A stretch of 10,415 nucleotides of DNA from JACVRW01 sp036519295 (GCA_036519295.1 DATDLN010000084.1:1-10415), one strand, 5' to 3'; positions 1-8,974 are shown, counted from the first letter of the stretch. Notes: generated from the sequence alone by a model not told the origin. Numbers and translations: made by a program.

Positions 1-38
1 GGGCCGGCTCCGCACGATTCGAGGTGTGGGAAGCGGGG

Positions 39-1604
39 CTACGCCGCCTCGAGCTCGAGCTCGCGCTCCATCTGCGGCGCTTCGAGCTCGACGGGTTCGC
101 GCTCGATGTCGCGCTCGCGCACCAGCCAGAGGGCCACCAGCGCCGCGGCAAAGGCGAGGACTCCTCCGAGCAGGAAGATCTCGTTCAGCCCGGAGAGGAA
201 ACCGTCGCGTGCCGCGCCGGACACGCTCTGCCGCGCGCCGGGAGGCACCGAGGCGAGTGCCGAGTCGAGGTTCCCCGACGAGACCGCTTCCACCAGCTGC
301 CGGGGCCGCTCGCCCGTCGCTGCGGGAGTGCCGGCGGCCAGCTGCTCGACCTTCTCGGCGCCGCGCCCGAGGAAGATCGCTCCCCAGGCCGCGATTCCGA
401 CGGCGATGCCGACCTGCCGGAACGTGTCGTTGATCCCGGCGGCCATGCCGCTCTGCTCCTTGGGCACGACGCTCACGGCCACGTCCGCGATCACGGGGTT
501 CAGCAGCCCCGTTCCCGCGCCCGCGACCAGGAAGCCGCCCAGCAGCGTCGTCCACTCGTCACCAGGGTTGATCCCGCCCATCAGCAGCAGGCCGAGGCCG
601 GTCATGAGCAGCCCGACGGACATGATCACCCGGGCCGGCAGGCGGGCCAGCAGCGCCCCGCCGGCGGCGGCGACGAAGAAGTTGATCACCGTGAACGGCA
701 GGTAGATCAGTCCCGCCTCGAGCGGCGAGTGGCCGAGGTAGTTCTGCAGGTAGAAGGTGATGTAGAGGAAGAGCGCGAACATCGAGGCCGAGACGCCGAG
801 CGCCGCCAGCTGCACGCCGGTGAAGGCGGGCTTGCGAAACAGGCGCAGCGGCAGCATCGGCTCCTTGACGCGCGACTCGATGGCGAGAAACGCGACCATG
901 AGCGCCGCGGCGCCACCGAGCAGCGCCACGATCATGGTGCTCCCCCAGCCCTCCTCGTTGCCGCGTAGAAGACCCAGCACGAGCAGGAACAGCGCCGAGC
1001 TGAAGGTCGCGAGCCCGGCCCAATCAATCCGCGTGGCGTTCGGGTCGCGGCTCTCGCGCAGCTTCATGTAGGTGACCGCGATCGCGCCGATGCCCACCGG
1101 GACGTTCAAGAAGAAGACCCATTCCCAGCCGATTGAGTCGACGATCGCCCCGCCTACGAGCGGCCCGATTGCCACCGAGACGCCGATGGTGGCACCGTAG
1201 ATGCCCATCGCCGTGCCGCGCTCACGGCCCGGAGCGAACTCCTGGGCGACGAGAGCGAGCGACACCGCGAACATGATCGCGCCGCCGATGCCCTGGACAG
1301 CCCGGGCGATGTTCAGGAACGTCGGGTCGGGCGCCAGTCCTGCTGCGAGCGACGCCACGGTGAAGATGCCGAGGCCGGCCGCGAACACGCGTCGCCGCCC
1401 CAGCCGGTCCGCGAGCGATCCCGCCGTCAGCACGAGCGCGGCGAGCGACAGCGTGTAGGCGTCGATCACCCACTGCAACTCGGTGAAGCTCGCGCCCAGA
1501 TCCTCCTGGATCGCCGGCAGCGCGGTGTTCACCACCGTGATGTCGAGGAGGAGCATGAAGGTCGCGACGCTTACCGCGAGCAATGTCCACCACTTCCGAG
1601 CCAT
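39..1604 (-). CDS. MFS drug exporter, DHA2 (EmrB/QacA-like) family, 14 TM
   Basis: This is a proton-driven multidrug exporter of the inner membrane, 521 aa, the usual size for 14-TM DHA2 proteins. Visible signatures are motif D1 in TM1 (LDITVVNTALP, residues 20-30), motif A in the loop after TM2 (GSLADRLGRRRVF, 62-74), an RAVQG motif B (101-105), and the antiporter motif C region in TM5 (GVSVAIGPLVGG, 141-152). Further hydrophobic segments run to about residue 495. A short tail rich in Glu and Arg follows. The frame stays open upstream to 1829, but I chose the ATG at 1604. It is preceded by GGAGG (minus strand, 1617-1613) at 8-nt spacing, and the protein there begins MARKWW directly before TM1. 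The longer version would add 75 residues with no family match and would run through the operator and into the regulator gene. It diverges from a MarR regulator, which probably represses it. The substrate cannot be read from sequence. Confidence 0.93.
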   Translation of the reverse strand: MARKWWTLLAVSVATFMLLLDITVVNTALPAIQEDLGASFTELQWVIDAYTLSLAALVLTAGSLADRLGRRRVFAAGLGIFTVASLAAGLAPDPTFLNIARAVQGIGGAIMFAVSLALVAQEFAPGRERGTAMGIYGATIGVSVAIGPLVGGAIVDSIGWEWVFFLNVPVGIGAIAVTYMKLRESRDPNATRIDWAGLATFSSALFLLVLGLLRGNEEGWGSTMIVALLGGAAALMVAFLAIESRVKEPMLPLRLFRKPAFTGVQLAALGVSASMFALFLYITFYLQNYLGHSPLEAGLIYLPFTVINFFVAAAGGALLARLPARVIMSVGLLMTGLGLLLMGGINPGDEWTTLLGGFLVAGAGTGLLNPVIADVAVSVVPKEQSGMAAGINDTFRQVGIAVGIAAWGAIFLGRGAEKVEQLAAGTPAATGERPRQLVEAVSSGNLDSALASVPPGARQSVSGAARDGFLSGLNEIFLLGGVLAFAAALVALWLVRERDIEREPVELEAPQMERELELEAA

Positions 1605-1738
1605 ATTTGTGTCCTCCAAAGGTGTCTGTCTCGTACCTTTCGCCTTAGGGCCAGGACGCACGTGGCGGCGGTTTATTCCCGGCCCGGCCCCTGTGTTGTC
1701 GGAGCGCGGGAGCGTCGGTACTATTTCGTCAGGAAGCC

Positions 1739-1768
1739 TTGTCAGGTGACCGTACCATACGGTAAGGT
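1739..1768 (+). promoter_or_regulatory. Putative promoter of the MarR regulator
   Basis: TTGTCA (1739-1744) is followed after 18 nt by TAAGGT (1763-1768). The predicted start near 1775 gives a leader of about 35 nt carrying the GAGGAG Shine-Dalgarno (1800-1805). The element overlaps the opposing MFS promoter and both lie within the inverted repeat, so one bound repressor could block both. The -35 is formed by the left repeat arm itself. Confidence 0.4.
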
Positions 1769-1778
1769 AGCTTGACAA
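1749..1778 (-). promoter_or_regulatory. Putative promoter of the MFS exporter
   Basis: On the minus strand TTGTCA (1778-1773) is followed after 18 nt by TACGGT (1754-1749), a plausible -35/-10 pair for a primary sigma factor. It lies inside the inverted-repeat operator. This would give a leader of about 135 nt before the MFS ATG. A second pair, TTGTCA (1791-1786) with TACCTT (1769-1764) at 16 nt, is an alternative. No transcript data can be seen from sequence. Confidence 0.4.
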
Positions 1779-1809
1779 GGTCACCTGACAAATTTTTTCG
1801 AGGAGCCCG

Positions 1810-2286
1810 ATGCGCGACGACTGGTACATCGACCACGACCTTCCCCTGATCGGCCTCCTGGCCGAGGTCCAGGGCGCGATCTCCGACGAGCTCTACGGGC
1901 GCCTCCACGAGGCCGGCTACGGGGACATCCGTCCCGCCCACGGCTGCGTCTTCGGCTTCATCGAGCGGACGGGCGGAGCTCGCCTCACCGCGCTCGCCGA
2001 CCGTTCCGGCCTGACGAAGCAGGCCGTCGGCGAGGCCGTCGCGGACCTCGAGCGGCTCGGCTACGTGGAGCGCGTCCCGGATCCGGAGGACGGGCGCGCC
2101 AAGATCATCCGGCTCAGCTCCCGGGGCCGGGAGGCTGCGGCTGCGGCCGAGGAGATCTTCGCGGACATCGACCGCCGCTTCGGCGCCGAGGTCGGCGACG
2201 AGCGCTACGCAGACTTCCGCGACACTCTTCGCCGCCTCTTCCTGTTCACGCGAATGCCGGCCCGGACGCCCGCCCGAGTCGCCTGA
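1810..2286 (+). CDS. MarR-family transcriptional regulator
   Basis: A 158-aa winged-helix regulator, probably a homodimeric DNA-binding repressor controlling itself and the adjacent exporter. Helical dimerisation segments flank a DNA-binding core at about residues 57-106. The recognition part reads RSGLTKQAVGEAVADLERLG, and it is followed by the wing with DPEDGRAK (91-98), matching the conserved D-x-R of MarR wings. Length is typical for the family. The ATG at 1810 has GAGGAG 4 nt upstream. Its stop is only 6 nt from the end of the convergent B12-binding subunit gene, leaving no room for a separate terminator. The divergent arrangement with an MFS pump and the palindromic operator between them is the standard MarR-type efflux layout. 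The ligand is unknown. Cys46 is present, but nothing shows it is redox-sensing. Confidence 0.9.
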   Translation: MRDDWYIDHDLPLIGLLAEVQGAISDELYGRLHEAGYGDIRPAHGCVFGFIERTGGARLTALADRSGLTKQAVGEAVADLERLGYVERVPDPEDGRAKIIRLSSRGREAAAAAEEIFADIDRRFGAEVGDERYADFRDTLRRLFLFTRMPARTPARVA

Positions 2287-2292
2287 GCATCG

Positions 2293-2691
2293 TTACGCGG
2301 GCACCGCCCCGCGGATGAAGTCGATGATGCGCTGCACCGGAGCGCCCGGGGTGAAGACCTCGGCCACCCCCAGTTCCTTCAGCTCGGGGATGTCGTCGCC
2401 CGGAATCGTGCCGCCCACGACCAGGATCACGTCCTCCGCGTTCTCCTGTCTGAGGAGCTCGGCGATACGGGGAACGAGCGTCATGTGGGCGCCCGACAGG
2501 ATCGACAGCCCGACCGCGTCGGCGTCCTCCTGAAGCACCGTCTCCACGATCTGCTCGGGTGTCTGGTGCAGCCCGGTGTAGATCACCTCCATGCCGGCGT
2601 CGCGCAGCGCGCGGGCGATTATCTTCGCCCCGCGGTCGTGCCCATCGAGCCCGGGCTTGGCGACAACCACGCGGATCTTCCGGCTGGACAT
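2293..2691 (-). CDS. icmB: Cobalamin-binding small subunit of an acyl-CoA mutase (IcmB-like)
   Basis: A 132-aa stand-alone B12-binding domain, equivalent to the C-terminal domain of methylmalonyl-CoA mutase and to the small subunit of two-part mutases. It has the DxHxxG motif (DGHDRG, residues 16-21; His18 should be the lower axial cobalt ligand), the SxL element (SIL, 63-65) and the GG pair (93-94) that accommodate the dimethylbenzimidazole tail of base-off cobalamin. It should pair with the large subunit encoded at 3655-5304. The order and length match Streptomyces IcmB as I remember it. The ATG at 2691 has no Shine-Dalgarno, but TACACT lies 9 nt upstream, suggesting a leaderless message. 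The cupredoxin gene ends 25 nt upstream, so the two mutase subunits are not adjacent. A methylmalonyl-CoA mutase small subunit is the alternative; the substrate is set by the large subunit. Confidence 0.9.
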   Translation of the reverse strand: MSSRKIRVVVAKPGLDGHDRGAKIIARALRDAGMEVIYTGLHQTPEQIVETVLQEDADAVGLSILSGAHMTLVPRIAELLRQENAEDVILVVGGTIPGDDIPELKELGVAEVFTPGAPVQRIIDFIRGAVPA

Positions 2692-2700
2692 CGGGCGGGG

Positions 2701-2706
2701 AGTGTA
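2701..2706 (-). promoter_or_regulatory. Putative -10 element of a leaderless promoter (B12 subunit)
   Basis: TACACT on the minus strand ends 9 nt before the ATG at 2691. There is no purine-rich Shine-Dalgarno in the 25-nt gap. No convincing -35 is seen. Spacing would place transcription start at or within a base or two of the ATG. Confidence 0.45.
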
Positions 2707-2716
2707 CTCGCGGGGG

Positions 2717-3589
2717 TTACCCCTGCTTCGTCCGCGCCCTGCGCTGCATCGCCACCCCGAGCCCGAGCATCAGCAGCCCGAGGATCGCGACGGTCGCGGC
2801 GTCCGCGCCGGTGTCGGGCAGGACCGAGCTGGAGCCCGAGCTCGAGCTCGAACTGGAGCTGCTCGAGCCCGACTCGGTCGAGCCCGAGCTCGCGCCGCTG
2901 CGCGAATCCGTGCCGCCCCCCGAGCCCGAGCCGGAGCCGCCGGAGCCCGACCCGCCGCCGGCGGCCGCCGCATTGACGTTGATCGTGCCCTTCATGAACG
3001 GATGGGGGGTGCAGATGTACTGGAACGTGCCCGCCGTATTGAAGGTGTGGGAGCGGCTCTGACCGTTCCCGAAGGTGCCCGTGTCGAAGCTGCCGTCCTC
3101 GGCGGTGGCGGAGTGCTTGACGTCGTCCTCGTTCGTCCAGGTGACCGTGTCGCCCACATCGATCGTGACCGACTTCGGCGAGAACGCGAAGTCCCGGATC
3201 GTCACCGACGTCGAGACGGCGGCCCTCGCGACCACCCGACGGGTCTTCGGCCGAAGCTGCTCACGCTCGTCGCCGAGATCCTGCTGGGGGGGCTGGTCCG
3301 TCGCCGCCTGCGTCGGCTGCTGAGCGGTGGGCGCGGGCGCCTGCCCCGTGGGCGCCGGCTGCTCCGCCGCGGGCGTGGCAAGAGTGGATTCCGGCGGCGG
3401 AGCGGATGCCTGGGATGGGGCGGACGCCGGCTCTGGCGCCGCCGGCTCCGGCTCGGCCGGCGCGGTCTCCGTCTCACCGGCCTCAGGCGCGACCGGAGGC
3501 GCCGGCTCGTCCGACGCCACAAGCGAGCTCGGCAGCGCGAGGGCCGCGACGAGCGCATACGCGGACGCCAGCAGAACCAGATGCCTCAC
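2717..3589 (-). CDS. Secreted LPXTG-anchored cupredoxin (amicyanin/plastocyanin-like)
   Basis: A 290-aa surface blue-copper protein, presumably an electron carrier or copper binder held on the cell wall. In order it has: a signal peptide (1 to about 25, RH then a hydrophobic core); a Pro/Ala/Glu/Gln-rich spacer (28-105); a cupredoxin domain (about 124-207); a Gly/Ser spacer with a ten-Ser run (211-256); the sortase signal LPDTG (257-261); a hydrophobic helix (about 264-281); and a basic tail RRARTK. Type 1 copper ligands are His159, Cys193, His196 and Met199. The CTPHPFM loop is the same as in amicyanin. The start is GTG at 3589; no clear Shine-Dalgarno precedes it, but TAGGGT lies 9 nt upstream. 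It sits between the two mutase subunit genes with no obvious biochemical link. The redox partner is unknown. Confidence 0.9.
   Translation of the reverse strand: MRHLVLLASAYALVAALALPSSLVASDEPAPPVAPEAGETETAPAEPEPAAPEPASAPSQASAPPPESTLATPAAEQPAPTGQAPAPTAQQPTQAATDQPPQQDLGDEREQLRPKTRRVVARAAVSTSVTIRDFAFSPKSVTIDVGDTVTWTNEDDVKHSATAEDGSFDTGTFGNGQSRSHTFNTAGTFQYICTPHPFMKGTINVNAAAAGGGSGSGGSGSGSGGGTDSRSGASSGSTESGSSSSSSSSSSGSSSVLPDTGADAATVAILGLLMLGLGVAMQRRARTKQG
2827..2895. repeat. GAGCTC-type hexameric low-complexity tract
   Basis: Tandem degenerate copies of a GAGCTC/GAGCCC hexamer lie inside the cupredoxin gene. On the minus strand they read as alternating TCG/AGC serine codons and form the Ser run (residues 242-251) before LPDTG. 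Read on the plus strand the same DNA would give Glu-Leu repeats. Such tracts can change length by slippage, altering the wall spacer without breaking the frame if whole codons are gained or lost. Confidence 0.6.
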
Positions 3590-3598
3590 GGAGCAATC

Positions 3599-3604
3599 AC
3601 CCTA
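3599..3604 (-). promoter_or_regulatory. Putative -10 element of a leaderless promoter (cupredoxin)
   Basis: TAGGGT on the minus strand ends 9 nt before the GTG start at 3589. The 65-nt gap from the end of the mutase large subunit has no strong Shine-Dalgarno and no clear -35. The placement matches the other TANNNT elements in this window. Confidence 0.4.
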
Positions 3605-3654
3605 ATCCCTGTGTCTTACGCACGCGTCGCCCGAAAGGATCGTGCGGCTTGTCG

Positions 3655-5304
<1,650 letters not shown>

Positions 5305-5312
5305 CGAGCCAA

Positions 5313-5318
5313 AGTCTA
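5313..5318 (-). promoter_or_regulatory. Putative -10 element of a leaderless promoter (mutase large subunit)
   Basis: TAGACT on the minus strand ends 8 nt before the ATG at 5304, in the 41-nt gap after the glycosidase gene. The identical hexamer precedes the aminopeptidase gene by 9 nt. No -35 is evident and there is no Shine-Dalgarno. Confidence 0.5.
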
Positions 5319-5345
5319 GGGCCGCGCGGCCCGGCCGGCCGCCTG

Positions 5346-6794
5346 TCAGGCGGCGGCTTCGTCCCTCGCCGCCGTGGCGCCCGCCGCCAGCTCGCGCAGC
5401 GTGAGCGCGGCGGTCCAGGCGAAGTCGCGCGCCCCGAGGCCGCGGCCCGAGTCGGGCACGAAGTACTCGCGCATCCCGCCGCCCTCCACGGCGGCGAGCA
5501 TCTGGGTGCGCAGCGTCGCGGCGGCGTTCGACTCGCCGCGGCGCTCGAGTGCCCAGGCGCTGAGCCAGGTGATGTTGGTCCACGCGGGCCCGCGCCAGTA
5601 GTTCCGGGGCGAGCGTTCGGGGTGGTCGCGATCGAGCGACCGCACGCCGTAGGGCGAGGCGAGCGCGCCGCTCGTCACGAGCTCGCTCACCGCGCGCACC
5701 CGCTCGTCCTCCAGGCCCGGGGAGAGGACGGCGAGCGCCGACCCGGCGCTCGTGACCTCGATCGTCGACTCGTCTGTCATGTCCAGGGCGCGGATCAGCC
5801 CGTCCGAGTCGGCGCGCGCGCGAAGCGCATCGGCGACCCGCTCGCAGCCCTTGCTGCTCTCCTCGGCGATGCGCGGCTCACCGAGCCGCTCCGCCAGCCA
5901 GGCCAGGTCGTGGCAGGCTCGGGCGAGAATGCCGCTGAAGCCCGGGTCGAGCACCCGGAAGGCGCCGGCGCGGGCCAGGCGGGTCTGTGCCCAGTCGGCC
6001 TCCGTGCCGCGCCGCACGAGACTGAGGTAGCGACGGTAGTGCTCGTCACTCGGGCGTTCGGCGGCGTCGACCGAATGCGTGTCCCGGCGGTGCACCACGG
6101 TCACCTCCGGCATCACCCGCCAGAGGGGCGTGTCCCATTCGACGGCGTTGTCGCGCCCCGACTCCCAGGGATGGATAAGCACCGGCTCGCCCGTGCCGCG
6201 CGGATCGCGTTCCTCGAGGAGGAAGCGGTGCCAGCCGAGCAGCGGCCACAGCAGGGCGCGGGCGCGTTCCTCGTCGGGATGCGCCTCGAACAGCAGGCGC
6301 ATGCAGGTCGCGGCCAGCGGCGGCTGGGTGATTCCCGAGATGCGGCGGCCGTCGACGCTGAAGCGCTTGCCCCACCAGCGGGGCCCGGGCAGGTAGCGCG
6401 CGTACGGGCGGGCGGCCGTGGTGAGCATGCCGCGAAGCCGGCCGTTGACCCTGTCGGGCACGCGCGTGTGGAAGGCGATGTGGGGGATCATCCCGTTGCG
6501 ATCCCGCGCGCCGGCGAGCGTCTCGAGCTCGGTCCAGGCCCGCGCCGGGTGGAGCTCCGCCCAGCCAAGCGCTGCGAGCGCCGAATCCCAGTTCCACTGG
6601 TGCGGGTAGGTGGCGCGCGAGGGCACCGTGTAGCCGCCGTTGTCGTTGCTGCGCAGCACGGTCGCGGCCATCGCTCGCAGGTCGTGCGCCAGGAGCGGGA
6701 TCCCCTCACCGGTCGGGTCTTCCTTTCGTGTTGAGTCGCCGACGATCGTCACCCATGGGGCGGACGATCGTGCGGAGATTGAAATCGAATCCAT
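5346..6794 (-). CDS. GH63-type glycoside hydrolase (glucosyl/mannosylglycerate hydrolase-like)
   Basis: An (alpha/alpha)6-barrel glycosidase of about 482 aa, resembling mannosylglycerate hydrolases of Thermus/Rubrobacter and mycobacterial glucosylglycerate hydrolase. These cleave the compatible solutes to a sugar and glycerate. Matching blocks: LRSNDNGG (47-54), YPHQWNWDSAL (63-73), RNGMIPHIAF (99-108), SGITQPP (153-159), HPWESGRDN (208-216), PSDEHYRRY (248-256), NYWRGPAW (398-405) and MREYFVPDSG (441-450). Asp70, Asp215 and Glu443 align with Asp43, Asp182 and Glu419 of the mycobacterial enzyme, with similar spacing. No signal peptide, so probably cytosolic. The start is uncertain. ATG 6794 is chosen because TACGGT lies 7 nt upstream; an in-frame TTG/ATG at 6821/6818 and a GTG at 6752 are alternatives, and homology begins only near residue 35. 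It ends 41 nt before the mutase gene. The exact substrate cannot be fixed from sequence; another alpha-glucosidase-like activity is possible. Confidence 0.85.
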   Translation of the reverse strand: MDSISISARSSAPWVTIVGDSTRKEDPTGEGIPLLAHDLRAMAATVLRSNDNGGYTVPSRATYPHQWNWDSALAALGWAELHPARAWTELETLAGARDRNGMIPHIAFHTRVPDRVNGRLRGMLTTAARPYARYLPGPRWWGKRFSVDGRRISGITQPPLAATCMRLLFEAHPDEERARALLWPLLGWHRFLLEERDPRGTGEPVLIHPWESGRDNAVEWDTPLWRVMPEVTVVHRRDTHSVDAAERPSDEHYRRYLSLVRRGTEADWAQTRLARAGAFRVLDPGFSGILARACHDLAWLAERLGEPRIAEESSKGCERVADALRARADSDGLIRALDMTDESTIEVTSAGSALAVLSPGLEDERVRAVSELVTSGALASPYGVRSLDRDHPERSPRNYWRGPAWTNITWLSAWALERRGESNAAATLRTQMLAAVEGGGMREYFVPDSGRGLGARDFAWTAALTLRELAAGATAARDEAAA

Positions 6795-6801
6795 CCCTTT
6801 C

Positions 6802-6832
6802 ACCGTAGTCGGGGCCATCAAGGCCGCATCAA
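6802..6832 (-). promoter_or_regulatory. Putative promoter of the GH63 gene
   Basis: On the minus strand TTGATG (6832-6827) is followed after 19 nt by TACGGT (6807-6802), whose end is 7 nt before the ATG at 6794. If real, the message is leaderless and the start is 6794 rather than 6818/6821. The GAAAGG next to the ATG is too close to act as a normal Shine-Dalgarno. Confidence 0.35.
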
Positions 6833-6884
6833 GCGAACGCCTGGGGGCGTACGGCTCTTGTAAACCTGTTCATCCGCCGAAGGT

Positions 6885-6900
6885 GCGCCGGGCCCGGCGC
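6885..6900. repeat. 16-bp perfect GC palindrome after the HAD gene
   Basis: GCGCCGGGCCCGGCGC is a perfect palindrome lying one base beyond the HAD stop codon on the minus strand. As RNA it could form a 6-bp stem with a GGCC loop. No T-rich run follows on either strand, so it is a weak candidate for a terminator or a transcript-end stabiliser, or simply a protein-binding palindrome. Confidence 0.35.
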
Positions 6901-6901
6901 C

Positions 6902-7676
6902 TCAGCGGCGCAGCCTCGGGAACCGCCGCGGCCGGCGCGCGCGCGCCGCCACGAAGCCCCCGCCACCGGCCACGAGGGCCAGTCCGCCGGCAGCTCCCGC
7001 GAGCTTGATGCGGCGCCCGAGCTTGTCGAAGCGCATGATGCGCCAGCCCTCCTCGCGGGCGATGCGCTGCAGCTTAGCGTCCGGATTTACGGCCACCGGG
7101 TGGCCGACGACTCGCAGCATCGGAAGGTCCGACTCGGAGTCCGAATAGGCGTAGGAGTCGGCGAGATCGATCCCCTCGCTGGCGGCGAGCTGACGGATCG
7201 CCTCGGCCTTGCCCTCCCTGTAGGTGAACGGCCCGTCCGCCCTGCCCGTGTAGACCCCGTCCCTGACCTCGCTGCGCATGCCGATGCCTCCGTCGAGCAC
7301 GAGCACCTGGGCCAGAACCTCCGCCAGCTCCTGCGACGCGGCGGTGACGATGTACGCCCGCCGGCCGGCGTCCTGGTGCGTGTAGGCCTCCTCCAGCACG
7401 TCGCGGTAGAGCAGCGGTAGAACCCCCGCGAGCACGTGCGGGCCGAGCCGCGCGAGGTCGATCACCCGCTGCCCCGCGATCGCATCCAGGACCCGCCGCT
7501 TGAGCTCCTCCGTGCCCTCGTCGGTCGAGCCCCGGAGGCGGAACCTGATGTTCGCCCAGGCGTCCCTGGCGAGTTGCCGGCGCGAGACCATGCCGGCCTT
7601 GTAAGCGGCTCGCGCGAAGTGGAGGGCGCTCGAGCCCTCGATCAAAGTCCTATCCAGGTCGAAGAAGGCGGCGCCG

Positions 7677-7687
<11 letters not shown>
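6902..7687 (-). CDS. HAD-superfamily subfamily IB phosphatase with C-terminal membrane helix
   Basis: A 261-aa SerB-like phosphatase. All HAD motifs are present: motif I FDLDRTL with nucleophile Asp10 and acid/base Asp12; motif II Thr115 in IVTAAS; motif III Lys160 in REGK; and motif IV SDSESDLP with Asp183 and Asp187 for magnesium. The helical cap is about residues 18-105. A glycine/alanine-rich hydrophobic stretch (about 228-247) and a strongly basic tail (RARRPRRFPRLRR) suggest anchoring at the inner face of the membrane. This layout matches the HAD-IB hyp1 group (TIGR01490-type), whose substrates are mostly unknown and may include phospholipid or lysophospholipid phosphates. The ATG at 7687 lies inside the end of the thiolase gene, overlapping it by 11 nt in another frame, with GAGG 3 nt upstream. 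Translational coupling is therefore likely. Phosphoserine phosphatase is possible but less likely given the tail. Confidence 0.88.
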
Positions 7688-8861
<1,174 letters not shown>

Positions 8862-8974
8862 CGATAGGTCTCCTTGTCTCAAGTAACTGAATAACCGCGA
8901 GCGGAGCGACCGGTTTTGGCGGGGCTCCCAACGATATCCGCGGCGAGCGGTTACCCGAGTAGACTGCCGCGGCC
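8862..8974. promoter_or_regulatory. Divergent intergenic region, thiolase / aminopeptidase
   Basis: This 113-nt gap separates the divergent thiolase and aminopeptidase genes. An AT-richer patch at 8881-8895 contains tandem 8-mers on the minus strand (GTTATTCA then GTTACTTG) just upstream of the thiolase Shine-Dalgarno. It may hold the thiolase -10 or an operator. An 8-bp direct repeat GCGAGCGG occurs at 8897-8904 and 8943-8950. No clear -35/-10 pair for the thiolase is visible. Confidence 0.35.
8960..8965 (+). promoter_or_regulatory. Putative -10 element of a leaderless promoter (aminopeptidase)
   Basis: TAGACT ends 9 nt before the GTG at 8975. There is no Shine-Dalgarno between them, and the TAG of this hexamer is itself the in-frame stop that limits the reading frame upstream. 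The same hexamer precedes the mutase large subunit. Confidence 0.5.

Larger units (their letters stand above)
1739..1791. promoter_or_regulatory. Divergent operator with perfect 13-bp inverted repeat
   Basis: TTGTCAGGTGACC (1739-1751) is repeated in perfect inverted orientation as GGTCACCTGACAA (1779-1791). Each arm holds its own small palindrome, GTCA-N2-TGAC (1741-1750 and 1780-1789), with centres 39 bp apart. Between them lie ACCGTA-cca-TACGGT (1749-1763) and the odd palindrome CTTG-A-CAAG (1771-1779). The block is AT-richer than its surroundings and sits between the divergent MFS and MarR genes. That is where an autoregulating MarR protein would bind to silence both. The repeats are seen directly; the binding protein is inferred. 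Two dimer sites about four helical turns apart, or a single larger complex, are both possible. Confidence 0.72.

Noticed and set aside
24..968. Plus-strand open frame of 314 codons opposite the MFS gene
   Set aside because: Shadow frame; the minus strand encodes clear MFS motifs across the whole stretch.
1793..1798. Run of six T's considered as a terminator U-tract
   Set aside because: It sits at the end of the operator, just before the MarR Shine-Dalgarno. The upstream inverted repeat is an operator with distant arms, and stopping MarR transcription here would make no sense unless it were attenuation, for which there is no support.
2296..2313. CGCGGG-N6-CCCGCG hairpin at the junction of the convergent MarR and B12-subunit genes, considered as a bidirectional terminator
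   Set aside because: It lies inside the B12-subunit coding end, has only a 6-bp stem and has no T-run on either side.
5305..5583. N-terminal 93-residue extension of the mutase large subunit
   Set aside because: It lies in another frame of the preceding same-strand glycosidase gene and is Arg-rich. The family match starts just after the ATG at 5304.
5622..6734. Plus-strand 370-codon open frame opposite the GH63 gene, and a similar one at 7818-8867 opposite the thiolase
   Set aside because: Both are Arg/Ala/Val/Gly-rich antisense frames without recognisable motifs, caused by high third-position GC on the coding strand.
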